Source of the DNA: Duganella margarita
GTDB lineage: Bacteria > Pseudomonadota > Gammaproteobacteria > Burkholderiales > Burkholderiaceae_D
Reading direction: 5' to 3'
DNA length: 64,000 bases
Assembly (NCBI RefSeq): GCF_009857535.1
Contig: NZ_WWCS01000009.1
Span: 1 to 64,000, forward strand
Shown: one piece after another, positions 24,596 to 36,091 of the stretch
Layout of the letters: each line of letters starts with the position of its first letter
Position numbering within the stretch: the stretch's first letter is position 1
Notes under the pieces: generated by a model
The model's database searches: none
The model's input: only the letters and a program-made list of their open reading frames with translations
What the model was told of the DNA's origin: nothing
Position numbers and translations under genes: made by a program

Positions 24596-26533
24596 ATGAA
24601 AGCCCGTCTTACCGCCCTTGCCCTGTCGTTGCTGCTGGGAGGCGTGTGCCACCAGAGCGTGCTCGCCGCCGATGCGCCGAAGTACAGCCTGCGCGAGCAT
24701 TACACCAAGTATGAATTCAACATTCCCATGCGCGACGGCGTCAAGCTGTTCACCGTGGTCTACGTGCCCAAGGACAGCAGCAAGAGCTACCCCTTCCTGA
24801 TGCAGCGCACGCCGTACAGCGCCGGCGTGCAGTCGGGCGGCGAACTGCATTACGGTGAAGACTACTACCCCGAACACATCGGCCCGTCGCAGGAGTTCGA
24901 GGACAGCGGCTACATCTTCGTCAAGCAGGACGTGCGCGGCCGCTATATGTCGGAAGGCAAGTGGCAGGAGATGACGCCGCACGTCAATCCCAGCCGCGCC
25001 AAAGGCCAGGGCAACGAGAGCGAAGACATGCACGACACCGTCGACTGGCTGCTGAAGAACGTCGCCAACAACAACGGCAAGGTCGGCATCCTGGGCATTT
25101 CGTATCCGGGCTTCTACACCTCGGCCAGCATCATTGATTCGCACCCGGCCATCAAGGCCGCCTCGCCGCAGGCGCCGGTGACCGACCTGTTCATGAACGA
25201 CGACTCCTACCACGGCGGCGCCTTCATGCTGGCCGCCAATTTCGACTTTTACTCGGCCTTCGTGGAAGCGGAAAATCCGACGCCGCTGCCAAAGACCTGG
25301 GACCGCTTCGACTACGGCACCGCCGACGGCTACGAGTTTTTCCTCAAGCACCTGACGCTGTCCAACATCCTCGGCACGATGACGCCGAAACAGCAAGCGC
25401 TGCTGCGTCCTACCATCGACCACAGCAGCTACGATGAATTCTGGAAGTCGCGCAACATCGCTGCTCACCTGAAGAACATCAAGGCCGCCGTGCTGACCGT
25501 CGGCGGCTGGTATGACGCCGAAGACCTGCAAGGCCCGCTGACCACCTACGCCAGCATCAAGAAAAACAACCCGGCCACCTACAGCGGATTGGTGATGGGC
25601 CCGTGGGTGCACGGCGGCTGGGCACGCGGCGAAGGCAAGCGCCTGGGCTACGTCAATTTCGACAGCAAGACCAGCGAGTACTTCCGCACCAACATCCAGT
25701 TCCCGTTCTTCGAGCAGCACCTGAAGGACGCCAAGGGCAAGAGCCTGCCCGAGGTCACGGCCTTTGAAACCGGCAGCAACGTCTGGCGCAACTACGCGGC
25801 ATGGCCGCCAAAACAGGCCCAGGCCCGTACCCTGTACCTGGGCGACAACGGCACGCTGAGCTGGAAACAGCCGGCCGCCGGCGCCGCCTTCGACGAATAC
25901 GTGGCCGACCCGCGCAAGCCGGTGCCGTTCACCGCCTACCCGGCCAACGGCGCGCCAAAGGAATACATGGTCGGCGACCAGCGCTTCGCCTCGACCCGTC
26001 CGGACGTGCTAACCTACCGCAGCGAGCCGCTGGAGCAGGACGTCACCTTCGCCGGCCCGGTCAAGCCCAAGCTGTTCGTCTCCACCACCGGCACCGACGC
26101 CGACTGGGTGGTCAAGCTGATCGACGTCTACCCGCCGGAATACCCGGCCGGCGATGACGGCGACGAGCGCCCGCGCGGCGGCGACACGGCCAAGCCGCAG
26201 GTGACCATGGCCGGCTTCCAGCAACTGGTGCGCGGCGACCCGCTGCGTGGTAAATTCCGCAACGGTTTCGACAATACGCAGCCGTTCACGCCGGGCAAGG
26301 TGGAAACCGTCAGTTACAGCATGAGCGACATCAACCACACCTTCCGACGTGGTCACCGCATCATGGTGCAGATCCAGAGCTCGTGGTTCCCGCTGGTCGA
26401 CCTGAACCCGCAAACCTTCGTCGATATTCCGAAAGCCAGGCCGGAGGACTTCCAGAAGGCGACCCAGCGCGTCTACCATGCGCCGGCGATGTATTCGGGC
26501 ATCGAGGTGCAGGTGCTGCCGGCAAAACCATAA
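24596..26533 (+). CDS. Secreted CocE/NonD-family hydrolase (X-Pro dipeptidyl-peptidase-like)
   Basis: This 645-residue exported alpha/beta hydrolase has a signal peptide (MKARLTALALSLLLGG... ending VLAADAP), with SD AAGGATTCC. Family marks are IPMRDGVKLFTVVYVPK, DVRGRYMSEGKW, the nucleophile elbow GILGISYPGFYTS, GGWYDAEDLQGP, GPWVHGGW with the His, and a C-terminal jelly-roll domain (FAGPVKPKLFVSTTGTDADW to GHRIMVQIQSSWFP). Members cleave esters, amides or acyl-peptide bonds; the substrate cannot be told. It is single-standing or co-regulated with the divergent TIM-barrel gene. Confidence 0.9.
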   Translation: MKARLTALALSLLLGGVCHQSVLAADAPKYSLREHYTKYEFNIPMRDGVKLFTVVYVPKDSSKSYPFLMQRTPYSAGVQSGGELHYGEDYYPEHIGPSQEFEDSGYIFVKQDVRGRYMSEGKWQEMTPHVNPSRAKGQGNESEDMHDTVDWLLKNVANNNGKVGILGISYPGFYTSASIIDSHPAIKAASPQAPVTDLFMNDDSYHGGAFMLAANFDFYSAFVEAENPTPLPKTWDRFDYGTADGYEFFLKHLTLSNILGTMTPKQQALLRPTIDHSSYDEFWKSRNIAAHLKNIKAAVLTVGGWYDAEDLQGPLTTYASIKKNNPATYSGLVMGPWVHGGWARGEGKRLGYVNFDSKTSEYFRTNIQFPFFEQHLKDAKGKSLPEVTAFETGSNVWRNYAAWPPKQAQARTLYLGDNGTLSWKQPAAGAAFDEYVADPRKPVPFTAYPANGAPKEYMVGDQRFASTRPDVLTYRSEPLEQDVTFAGPVKPKLFVSTTGTDADWVVKLIDVYPPEYPAGDDGDERPRGGDTAKPQVTMAGFQQLVRGDPLRGKFRNGFDNTQPFTPGKVETVSYSMSDINHTFRRGHRIMVQIQSSWFPLVDLNPQTFVDIPKARPEDFQKATQRVYHAPAMYSGIEVQVLPAKP

Positions 26534-26577
26534 GTCACCGGGCACGGCGGCGCTGGCGGATTTCATTAGGAAGGTTG

Positions 26578-26712
26578 GTGAAATTCGGCATTGTGCCGCC
26601 GTTGACGTACTCGCAACTGGCCGCCGCCAACAAGACCATCGACGGCATCCTGCTGCAGGGCGGCGCCGACAGCTACAAGCCGTATTACGTCACCCGCATC
26701 CAGTTCGAGTAA
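26578..26712 (+). pseudogene. Possible gene remnant or small ORF downstream of the CocE gene
   Basis: A 44-codon frame (VKFGIVPPLTYSQLAAANK... YVTRIQFE) begins at GTG 26578, five nt after AGGAAGG, and ends in TAA. It is not in frame with the hydrolase. The composition and abrupt N-terminus look like the last part of a larger protein, but I do not recognise the parent family. It may instead be a short real gene, since an SD is present. Confidence 0.35.
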
Positions 26713-26719
26713 GCACAGC

Positions 26720-28795
26720 TTACGCCACGCCCTCGCCTTCGGTCAGCGCCCTGACCCGGCGCGCCAGCAGCTCGGCGGGAAATGGCTTGGTGATGATCTG
26801 CATACCGCGTTCCAGATGGCCGTGATTCAGCACGGCATGCTCGGCGTAGCCGGTGACGAACAGAACCGGCAGATCCGGCCGCCGCGCGCGGATGGCGTCG
26901 GCCAGCTGGCGGCCGTTCATGCCGTTGGGCATGCCGACATCGGTCACCAGCAAATCGATGTCGGTATGGCCGCCGAACAGCGTCAGCGCCGACGGCCCGT
27001 CTTCCGCCTCGAGCACGTTATAGCCCAGATGCTGCAGCATCTCGACCGCCACCGTGCGCACCAGCGGCTCATCATCGACCACCAGGATTTTCTTGCGCCA
27101 GAACACCGCCGGCGACGCCGCGCCCTCCGGCGGCGTCTCTTCCCACACTTCCTCGCCCACATGACGCGGCAGCAGCAGGCACACCGTGGTGCCCCGGCCC
27201 GGCTCTGAAGCGACATGGACCGCGCCGCCGGACTGGCCGGCAAAGCCGTACACCATCGACAAGCCCAGTCCCGTGCCCGAGCCCGCCGGTTTGGTGGTAA
27301 AGAACGGATCGAAGGCGCGCGCCAGCACCTCCGGCGTCATGCCGACGCCGGTATCGCTGACGGTCAGTGCCACATACTCGCCGGGCGCCAGCCCGCGCTG
27401 TGCGGCGGCGTCCTGGTCCAGCGTCTGGTTGGCGCTGGCGATTCGCAGCTTGCCGCCGGACGGCATGGCGTCGCGGGCGTTGATGCACAGGTTGAGCAAG
27501 GCGTTTTCCAGCTGGCTGATGTCGACGAAGCTATTCCACAAGCCGTCCGGCGCCACCGTCTCGAGCGCGATGGCCGGGCCGACGCTGCGCGACAGCAACT
27601 CCTGCATGCCGGCGACAATGCGGTTCAGGTTTGACGGCTTGGGATCGAGCGTCTGCCGGCGCGAGAACGCCAGCAGGCGCTGCGTCAGCGACGCCGCCCG
27701 CTTGACCGCCGACTGGGCGGCATTGACGTGCCGCTCCAGGTCCGCCACCAGGCCCTGCCCGAGGCGGATCTTCATCAACTCCAGGCTGCCGGAAATGCCG
27801 GCCAGGATGTTGTTGAAGTCGTGCGCCAGACCGCCGGTCAGCTGGCCCACCGCGTCCATTTTCTGCGCCTGGCGCAGCGCCGCCTCGGCGTCCAGCAACG
27901 CGGCGGTGCGCTGCTCGACGCGCTGCTCCAGCGTGTCATTCAACCCGCGCAGCGCGGCCAGCGCGCGGTCGCGTTCGGCCTCGACCGCGCGCCGGCCCTC
28001 GATATCGATCAGCACCCCGGGGAAGGCGCTGACCTTGCCATCGGTGTCCAGTTCGACGCGGCCGTTCGCTTCCAGCCAGTAATAATTGCCGTCGCGCCGA
28101 CGCGTGCGGTATTGGTGGGCATAGGCGCCGCCGCGCTGCAGCGCGTCATCGATCGCCGCCGCCAGGCCGGCGCGGTCGTCCGGATGCACGGAGGCCAACA
28201 CCTCGGTGAGCGACAGCCCGCTGCGGCGGGTGCCCGCCTCGAAACCAAAGGCTTCGGCAAAGCCTTCGTCGACGCTGAAGTGGTCGGCCGGCACGTCCCA
28301 CACCCAGGTGCCGATGATGGCGCCGGCCGCCAGCGCCAGCTGGACCCGTTGCACATTCTCGCGCAGCGCCGCCTCGGTCTTCTTGCGCGCCGTGATGTCG
28401 CGGAACAGCACCGCCACCTGCCCCAGCGCCACCGGACCGACCCGCATCGCCGACACTTCGATATGCCGGCCGACGGCCTGGAACTCCTGTTCAAAGCGCG
28501 CCGTCTCGCCGGTGCGCAGCACCGTGCCGTACAGGTCGAGCCAGGTGTGGGCATTGTCCGGTTCGATCTCGCGCAGGCGCTTGCCGACGATGCCGCCGAT
28601 GCCGGTATGCCGTTCGTAGCCGGAGTTGGCCTCGATGTGGAGGTAGTCGCTCAGCGGCCCGTGCGGCCCGTCGATGAACTGGATGATGCAGAAGCCGTCA
28701 TCAATCGCCTCCAGCAGCGCATGGCGCCGCACGCTGCTGGACGCCAGTTGCTGCTCCAGCTCGGCGCGGCTGAGCGATGCCGGTTCAATGTTCAA
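26720..28795 (-). CDS. Hybrid sensor histidine kinase with PAS domains and C-terminal receiver
   Basis: This 691-residue soluble kinase starts with TTG (28793-28795), supported by AAAGGCG upstream. Domains in order: PAS (about 20-135), a second PAS with PAC segment (about 145-265), a coiled coil (ERDRALAALRGLNDTLEQRV), HisKA with the phospho-acceptor His in GGLAHDFNNILAGI, HATPase_c (LLNLCINARDAM, DTGVGM, GTGLGLSMVYGF) and a receiver (ILVVDDEPLV, VTDVGMPNGMNG with the phospho-Asp, TKPF). No TM helix is present, so it senses an intracellular cue. No separate output regulator is encoded next to it. The receiver may be an intramolecular phosphate sink. Confidence 0.92.
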   Translation of the reverse strand: MNIEPASLSRAELEQQLASSSVRRHALLEAIDDGFCIIQFIDGPHGPLSDYLHIEANSGYERHTGIGGIVGKRLREIEPDNAHTWLDLYGTVLRTGETARFEQEFQAVGRHIEVSAMRVGPVALGQVAVLFRDITARKKTEAALRENVQRVQLALAAGAIIGTWVWDVPADHFSVDEGFAEAFGFEAGTRRSGLSLTEVLASVHPDDRAGLAAAIDDALQRGGAYAHQYRTRRRDGNYYWLEANGRVELDTDGKVSAFPGVLIDIEGRRAVEAERDRALAALRGLNDTLEQRVEQRTAALLDAEAALRQAQKMDAVGQLTGGLAHDFNNILAGISGSLELMKIRLGQGLVADLERHVNAAQSAVKRAASLTQRLLAFSRRQTLDPKPSNLNRIVAGMQELLSRSVGPAIALETVAPDGLWNSFVDISQLENALLNLCINARDAMPSGGKLRIASANQTLDQDAAAQRGLAPGEYVALTVSDTGVGMTPEVLARAFDPFFTTKPAGSGTGLGLSMVYGFAGQSGGAVHVASEPGRGTTVCLLLPRHVGEEVWEETPPEGAASPAVFWRKKILVVDDEPLVRTVAVEMLQHLGYNVLEAEDGPSALTLFGGHTDIDLLVTDVGMPNGMNGRQLADAIRARRPDLPVLFVTGYAEHAVLNHGHLERGMQIITKPFPAELLARRVRALTEGEGVA

Positions 28796-28846
28796 AGTAA
28801 CGCCTTTCGTGATCGGACCATGTGCCGCCGATTATACCGCTGTGCT

Positions 28847-29599
28847 TCACGACGCCCGGCGCACCATTTGGCCCAGTTGCGCGCGGCAACGTTCGGCGCA
28901 GCGCTGCAAGGCCTGCTCCACGCTGTTGCGCTGGCGCTCGAAACGGCCGGTCGGCAGCACCACCGAGATCGCCAGCGCCACGCCCTGGTGCACGCCCAGC
29001 GGCAGGCCGATCGCGCTGCGGCCCAGTGCATGCTCCTCCTGGTCGTAGGCGAAAGCGCCGGCGCGGATACCGTCGAGCTGCTGCAACAGGGCCGGCATGG
29101 TGGCGACGGTATTCGGCGTCAGCTGCTGCAGCGGCGCATCGGCATACAGCGTTTCCACCTCGTGGCTGGACAGGCAGGCCAGCAAGCCCTTGCCGCTGGC
29201 CATGGTGTAGGCCGGATAAATCGCCCCCACCGATGGCACCGCGCGCTCCGCCTGGTCGGACAGGAAGCGGTCCACGAACAGCACCTCGCCGCCGGCCAGC
29301 GTCGACAGGTCGATGGTCTCGTGCGTGGCCTCGAACAATTCATACAGCGCCGCCCGCAATTCCTGGGCGATGCCCGAACCCGGCAACTCGCCCAGCCGGC
29401 GCAAGCCCCAGCCGGGCCGCACGCCGCCGGCGCCGGCCTGCACCAGATGCTCCATTTCCAGCGCATCAACAATGCGCTGCACCGTCGAGCGCGCCAAGCC
29501 GGTGGCCTGGGCCAGCTTGCCCAGGCTCAGCCCGTCCGGCTGCGCGCCGACTGCGCGCAAAATCGCCGCCGCCCGCGCGATCACTTGAATACCTTCCAT
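28847..29599 (-). CDS. IclR-family transcriptional regulator
   Basis: The protein has 250 residues. The N-terminal wHTH (IARAAAILRAVGAQPDGLSL, LARSTVQRIVDALEMEHLVQ) is followed by the IclR effector domain (STLAGGEVLFVDRFLSDQ, PAYTMASGKGLLACLS, AFDQEEH-like FAYDQEEHALG, GVHQGVALAISV). It is divergent from an MFS exporter with 78 bp between, holding a tandem 21-bp repeat that is a good operator candidate. It probably autoregulates and controls the exporter; the effector is unknown. Confidence 0.92.
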   Translation of the reverse strand: MEGIQVIARAAAILRAVGAQPDGLSLGKLAQATGLARSTVQRIVDALEMEHLVQAGAGGVRPGWGLRRLGELPGSGIAQELRAALYELFEATHETIDLSTLAGGEVLFVDRFLSDQAERAVPSVGAIYPAYTMASGKGLLACLSSHEVETLYADAPLQQLTPNTVATMPALLQQLDGIRAGAFAYDQEEHALGRSAIGLPLGVHQGVALAISVVLPTGRFERQRNSVEQALQRCAERCRAQLGQMVRRAS

Positions 29600-29624
29600 C
29601 TTCGATTTTCCCTAGCTGAGCAAA

Positions 29625-29668
29625 CTGTACCGCATCGTGATACACTACTGTACCGCCTAACGATACAC
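29625..29668. promoter_or_regulatory. Tandem operator-like repeat between iclR-type gene and MFS gene
   Basis: Two 21-bp units, 29625-29645 and 29648-29668, repeat at a 23-bp period with 17 of 21 positions identical. Both start CTGTACCGC and end GATACAC. Each unit is an imperfect palindrome with TGTA and TACA outer arms. Two same-face sites in a short divergent intergenic region are what a dimer-of-dimers regulator such as IclR would bind. Unit 2 ends 9 nt before the MFS start codon. The repeat is seen directly; the binding protein is inferred. Confidence 0.65.
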
Positions 29669-29677
29669 CTCCATCAT

Positions 29678-30907
29678 ATGTCACGCTACGCCATCCGGTC
29701 CACCTCGCCGCTCTACATCGTCATGCTGGGACTGCTCTCAGCGCTGCCGCCGCTCGCCATCGACATCGGCCTGCCGGCCATTCCAGCGCTCCAGGCCGCC
29801 TTCCACATCAGCATCGGCGAAGCCACGCGCACGCTGACCATGTTCCTGCTGGGCTTCTCGGTCGGGCCCATCCTGTTCGGTCCGCTGTCCGACCGCTATG
29901 GCCGCAAGCCGGTGCTGCTGTCCGGTCTGGGCCTGTTCTCGCTGGCCGCGTTCGCCTGCGCCTACGCCGACCAGATCGGCACGCTGCTGCTGGTGCGCCT
30001 GCTGCAAGGGGTGGCGGCCGGCGCCGCGGCGGCGCTGCCGGCGGCGATCATCCGCGATGTGTTCAGCGGCCATGCCGCCCTCACCCGCCAATCGTATGTC
30101 GCGCTGGTCAACGCCGTGGCGCCGCTGCTGGCGCCGCTGCTGGGCGCTGCGCTGCTGCAACTGGGCAGCTGGCGGCTGATCTATCAAAGCCTGGGCGGCA
30201 TCGGCCTGGTGCTGCTGTTGCTGGCTGCCTGCGGCTACCAGGAAAGCCGGCCGCAGAACGCCGGCGCGCCGCAACGCAATGTGTTCGGCGACGCCGTGCA
30301 CGCCTACGGCCAGGTGCTGCGCAACCGCCACTACCTGATCCACGCGGCGCTGCTGGCGGCGTCGTTCGGCACCATGTTCGCCTACATCACCGGTTCGTCG
30401 GCGGTGTTCATCGATATGCTGGGCGTGTCGAGCGGCGGCTACGGCATGCTGTTTGCGCTGACGGCGGCCGGCACCATCATCGGCGCGGCCGCCGGCGGCC
30501 GCCTGGCGCGCGTGTGGAGCCCTGACCGCCTGCTGATCGGCGGCGTGCTCGGCTCCGGCGTCATCAGCCTGCTCCTGCTGCTGGCGTCCACGCTGGGCCT
30601 CGGTTCGATTGCGCTGATCGCCGCCTGCGTAGTGCTGAGTAATATCTGCGCCGGCATCGTGATGCCCAACGCCACCCACCAGGCGCTGGCCTCGGTCGGT
30701 AATGTGGCCGGCAGCGCGGCGGCGCTGTTGCGCTCGATGCAGATGCTGGCCGGCGCCGCTGCCGGCGCGCTGGTCGGCGTGTTGGCCGGCAACCAGTTGA
30801 CGGTGATGGCCACTGTGATGACCATCGCCGCGCTGACCGGCGTGGCCCTGCTCTTCGTCAGGCAGACGCGGCCGGGTTCACCGACCAGCCCGGTGGATGC
30901 CCGATAA
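29678..30907 (+). CDS. MFS transporter, Bcr/CflA-type drug:H+ antiporter
   Basis: This 409-residue inner-membrane exporter has about 12 TM helices. Bcr/CflA marks are LPPLAIDIGLPAIPALQAAF, the loop motif GPLSDRYGRKPVLL (motif A) and RLLQGVAAGAAAALPAAIIRDVF. The start at 29678 (MSRYAIRSTSP) sits just after the operator-like repeat; open frame continues far upstream but is antisense to the IclR gene. There is no strong SD. The 3' end overlaps the convergent LysR gene by 50 nt. The substrate is unknown, and control by the divergent IclR protein is likely. Confidence 0.9.
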   Translation: MSRYAIRSTSPLYIVMLGLLSALPPLAIDIGLPAIPALQAAFHISIGEATRTLTMFLLGFSVGPILFGPLSDRYGRKPVLLSGLGLFSLAAFACAYADQIGTLLLVRLLQGVAAGAAAALPAAIIRDVFSGHAALTRQSYVALVNAVAPLLAPLLGAALLQLGSWRLIYQSLGGIGLVLLLLAACGYQESRPQNAGAPQRNVFGDAVHAYGQVLRNRHYLIHAALLAASFGTMFAYITGSSAVFIDMLGVSSGGYGMLFALTAAGTIIGAAAGGRLARVWSPDRLLIGGVLGSGVISLLLLLASTLGLGSIALIAACVVLSNICAGIVMPNATHQALASVGNVAGSAAALLRSMQMLAGAAAGALVGVLAGNQLTVMATVMTIAALTGVALLFVRQTRPGSPTSPVDAR

Positions 30908-31793
30908 AAGCACGTAGCGCATCCAGCAGTGCCGTCACCCGTGCCGGCGGCTGGCGCAAGGCCCGCAAGGCGTAAATGCCGGTGCAGGCGCGCGCCTGCG
31001 CCGACCATTCCGGGAATAACTGCCGCAACTGGCCAGCCTGTATGTCCTGCCCCACCACCCAGTCCGGCAGATAGGCGACGCCCAGGCCCTCCTGCGCCGC
31101 CAGCCGCATCGCTTCAAAATCATCGCAGGCGAACACCGGCTGGGCGCTGAAGGCGCGCGCCGGCTGGCCCAGCACATCGGTCCAGCCCAGCAGGTCGGCG
31201 CCATGCAGCTTGTCGATCAGGCGGTGACCGCTTAAATCGGCGAAGGCGCCGGGCGTGCCGGCTTGCGCCAGGTAAGCCGGGCTGGCGCACAGGATGCGGG
31301 TCTGGGTGGCGATGCGGGTACCGATCAGGGTGCTGTCGGCGATGTCGCCGATGCGGATCACCAGATCCAGCCGCTCGGCCACCGGGTCGGCCAGCCGTTC
31401 GGTCAGATCCAGCTCCAGCCGCAGATCGGGATACTGGCGCGCCAGCTGGCCGATCACCGGCAACACATAGCGCTTGCCGAAGGTGGGAAAGCACGCCACC
31501 CGCAGGATGCCGGTCACCGCCCCCTTCATTGACGCCAGTTCCTGCTGCGCATCGGCCAGCGCATCGAGGATCTGCCGCGCGCGCACCAGCAGCGCCTCGC
31601 CAGCATCGGTCAGCGTCAGCAGCCGGGTCGAGCGCAGGAACAGCGCGGTATCCAGATGCTGCTCCAGCATATCAATCTGCCGTCCAACCGACGACGGCGT
31701 GCGGCCACGGCGCCTTCCTGCGCCCGAGAAGCTGCCTTCGCGCGCGACATCGACAAACACCCCGAGGAATTCCGCGAATTTTTCTGACTGCAT
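30858..31793 (-). CDS. LysR-family transcriptional regulator
   Basis: The protein has 311 residues and starts at 31793 (MQSEKFAEFLGVFVDVAREG; SD AGGAAT). The wHTH contains GRTPSSVGRQIDMLEQHLDTALF and the effector domain GILRVACFPTFGKRYVLP. It could control the convergent exporter, whose 3' end it overlaps by 50 nt. It could also control the molybdenum hydroxylase operon, which begins 201 bp upstream in the opposite direction; the divergent layout makes the latter more likely. Effector unknown. Confidence 0.9.
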   Translation of the reverse strand: MQSEKFAEFLGVFVDVAREGSFSGAGRRRGRTPSSVGRQIDMLEQHLDTALFLRSTRLLTLTDAGEALLVRARQILDALADAQQELASMKGAVTGILRVACFPTFGKRYVLPVIGQLARQYPDLRLELDLTERLADPVAERLDLVIRIGDIADSTLIGTRIATQTRILCASPAYLAQAGTPGAFADLSGHRLIDKLHGADLLGWTDVLGQPARAFSAQPVFACDDFEAMRLAAQEGLGVAYLPDWVVGQDIQAGQLRQLFPEWSAQARACTGIYALRALRQPPARVTALLDALRAFIGHPPGWSVNPAASA

Positions 31794-31994
31794 CTGTATT
31801 CCTTTCGTGGCCTCCCCCATGCTAGCAAACCCGGCCGTGCCTGACTACCTGCACAAAGATAGGCGTTCACACGTACTCAGGGATAAGCCGCTTGTGCAAA
31901 AGGCGCACAACGGTTTATGGCTAATAGCTAGTTATCACGTCGCCAAAATATTGCTAGCCTAAAAAGAGTTTTCCCACTTTTTCAGGAGCAGTTC

Positions 31995-32497
31995 ATGGCA
32001 TTTACGATCCAGGTCAACGGCCGCCAGCATGTGGTGGACATCGATGGCGACACCCCGCTGCTGTGGGCCATCCGCGATGTGATCGGCATGACCGGCACCA
32101 AGTTCGGCTGCGGCATCGCCCAGTGCGGCGCCTGCACCGTGCACCTCGACGGCGAGCCGGTGCGCTCCTGTGTGCTGCCGATCTCGGCAGTCGGGACGCG
32201 GGAAGTCACCACCATCGAGGCGGTCGGCGCCACCGACAGCGGCAAGCGCATCCAGGATGCCTGGCTGGCGGTGGACGTGGTCCAGTGCGGGTATTGCCAG
32301 TCCGGCCAGATCATGTCGGCCGCCGCGCTGCTGAAGCGTAATCCATCGCCATCCGATGCCGACATCGACGCCGCCATGTCCGGCAATATTTGCCGATGTG
32401 CGACCTACGTGCGCATCCGCGCCGCCATCAAGCAGGCCGCCACCGGCAAGATCGTCGTCACGCAAGCGATTCCGGTCAGCGCCGTGGGAGGCCGGAA

Positions 32498-32501
<4 letters not shown>
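31995..32501 (+). CDS. (2Fe-2S)-binding subunit of a molybdenum hydroxylase (IorA/aldehyde dehydrogenase small subunit)
   Basis: The protein has 168 residues with two 2Fe-2S clusters. The plant-ferredoxin-like site is [22 protein letters not shown], split here as CGIAQCGAC and the distal Cys in VRSC. The C-terminal four-helix site is CGYCQSGQ with ICRCATY. SD AGGAG precedes the ATG. It carries electrons from the molybdenum site to the cytochrome subunit encoded downstream. Its stop overlaps the next start (ATGA), so the subunits are co-translated. Length and motifs match IorA-type small subunits. Confidence 0.93.
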
Positions 32502-34692
<2,191 letters not shown>

Positions 34693-34696
<4 letters not shown>

Positions 34697-36006
34697 AGTT
34701 CACCATACACCGCCGTCTGCTTCTGATTACGGCCTGCGTGGCTGCCATCGGCGTCGCCGCCTACATCGGGCTAACCCGCCCCGATCCATCGCCCGGCACC
34801 GCGCCGATGCTGCACGGCGCGCCGGTGAACGCGCCGCAGATTGCGCGCGGCGCCTACCTGGCGCGCGCGGCCGACTGCGTGGCTTGCCATACCGTTGCCG
34901 GCGGCAAGCCATTTGCCGGCGGGCTGCCGTTCAAGCTGCCGTTTGGCACGCTGTACTCGTCCAACATCACGGCCGACAAGAAAACCGGCATCGGCAACTG
35001 GAGTGACGACGACTTCGTGCGCGCGCTGCATGAGGGCGTGCGCCACGACGGCCAGCGCCTGTATCCAGCCTTCCCGTACACCTCGTACTCGCTGCTGAGC
35101 CGCGACGACGTGCTGGCCATCAAGGCCTATCTGTTCAGCCTGCCCGCAGTGGAACAGCCGACGCCGGAGCCGGGGCTGTCGTTCCCGTTCAACCAGCGCT
35201 GGGCGATGGGCTTCTGGAACGCCGCCTTCTTCCGCAGCGAGCGCTTCAAGCCGTCCACCGACAAATCGGCCGAATGGAATCGCGGCGCTTACATGGCGAT
35301 CGGGCTGGCCCACTGCGCCGAATGCCACACGCCGCGCAACATCGGCTTCGCGCTGGAGCACCGCAACGAACTGGCCGGCGCCATCATCAACGGCTGGCAG
35401 GCGCCGAACATCACCTCCGACCCGGAACACGGCATCGGCAACTGGACTGACGCCGACCTGTACCAGTACCTGCGCTTCGGCCACGCCGCCGGCCACGGTC
35501 CCGCATCCGGGCCGATGGGCGAAGCGGTCGACAACAGCCTGCAATACCTGGACCCGCAGGACACCAGGGACTTGATCACCTACCTGCGCAGCATTCCGGC
35601 GCGCACGGGCGACAACCCGGTCAAGGTCAATCCCAAGCCGGATACTGTGGCCAGTTCGACCGCGTACACGCCGGCCGCCCACACGCCGGCCGACTTGCAG
35701 AACGGACTGCGCCTGTTCGAGGGAAGCTGCGCCAGCTGTCACCAGTGGAACGGCCAGGGACCGCAAACGCCGTACGCGTCTTTGCTCGGCGCGCGCTCGG
35801 TGAACGACCCGACCGGCCGCAACGTCACGCAAATGATTCTGCACGGCGGCAAAATGCGCATCGGCACGGAAGACGTGTTCATGCCCGAGTTCAGCACCTT
35901 AACCGATGCGGAAATCGCGCAGCTGAGCAACTACGTGCTGTTCCAGTTCGGCGGCAAGCAAGGCAAGGTGACGGCCGAGACGGTGGCGGCGCAGCGCAAG
36001 GAGTAA
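34693..36006 (+). CDS. Tri-haem c-type cytochrome subunit of the molybdenum hydroxylase
   Basis: The protein has 437 residues with an N-terminal anchor (RRLLLITACVAAIGVAAYIG) and three haem-c motifs: CVACH (about 62), CAECH (about 207) and CASCH (about 345). It overlaps the catalytic-subunit stop by ATGA. It resembles the cytochrome subunits of membrane alcohol and aldehyde dehydrogenases and would carry electrons from the molybdenum complex to quinone or a terminal oxidase. It is paralogous to the protein at 6221-7486 (shared WNRGAYM, LYPAFPYTSY-type blocks). Confidence 0.92.
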
Positions 36007-36013
36007 GCGGCAC

Positions 36014-36059
36014 ACGCCCAACGAGCGCTAGCGAACATCCGCTGGCGCTCGTTGGGCGT
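36014..36059. terminator. Long perfect hairpin after the molybdenum-hydroxylase operon
   Basis: Two 20-nt arms (36014-36033 and 36040-36059) pair fully, counting one G-U, around a 6-nt AACATC loop, 7 nt past the stop. The stem could end transcription, but there is no U-tract on either strand. The arms carry GCCCAAC (36016-36022) and GTTGGGC (36051-36057), the form of integron attC ends. It is far shorter than known attC sites and has no unpaired bases. Confidence 0.6.
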
Positions 36060-36091
36060 ACCATGGCGGTATTCCTGTTATCGGTGTCATC

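Noticed and set aside
27728..29677. 650-codon N-terminal extension of the MFS transporter frame
   Set aside because: It is antisense to the histidine kinase and IclR genes. The true transporter start at 29678 gives a normal-length Bcr/CflA protein.
36014..36059. Integron attC site
   Set aside because: The ends match the 7-bp core forms, but the site is only about 44 bp, fully paired without the unpaired bases that attC needs, and no integrase or cassette array is seen. Kept only as a hairpin.
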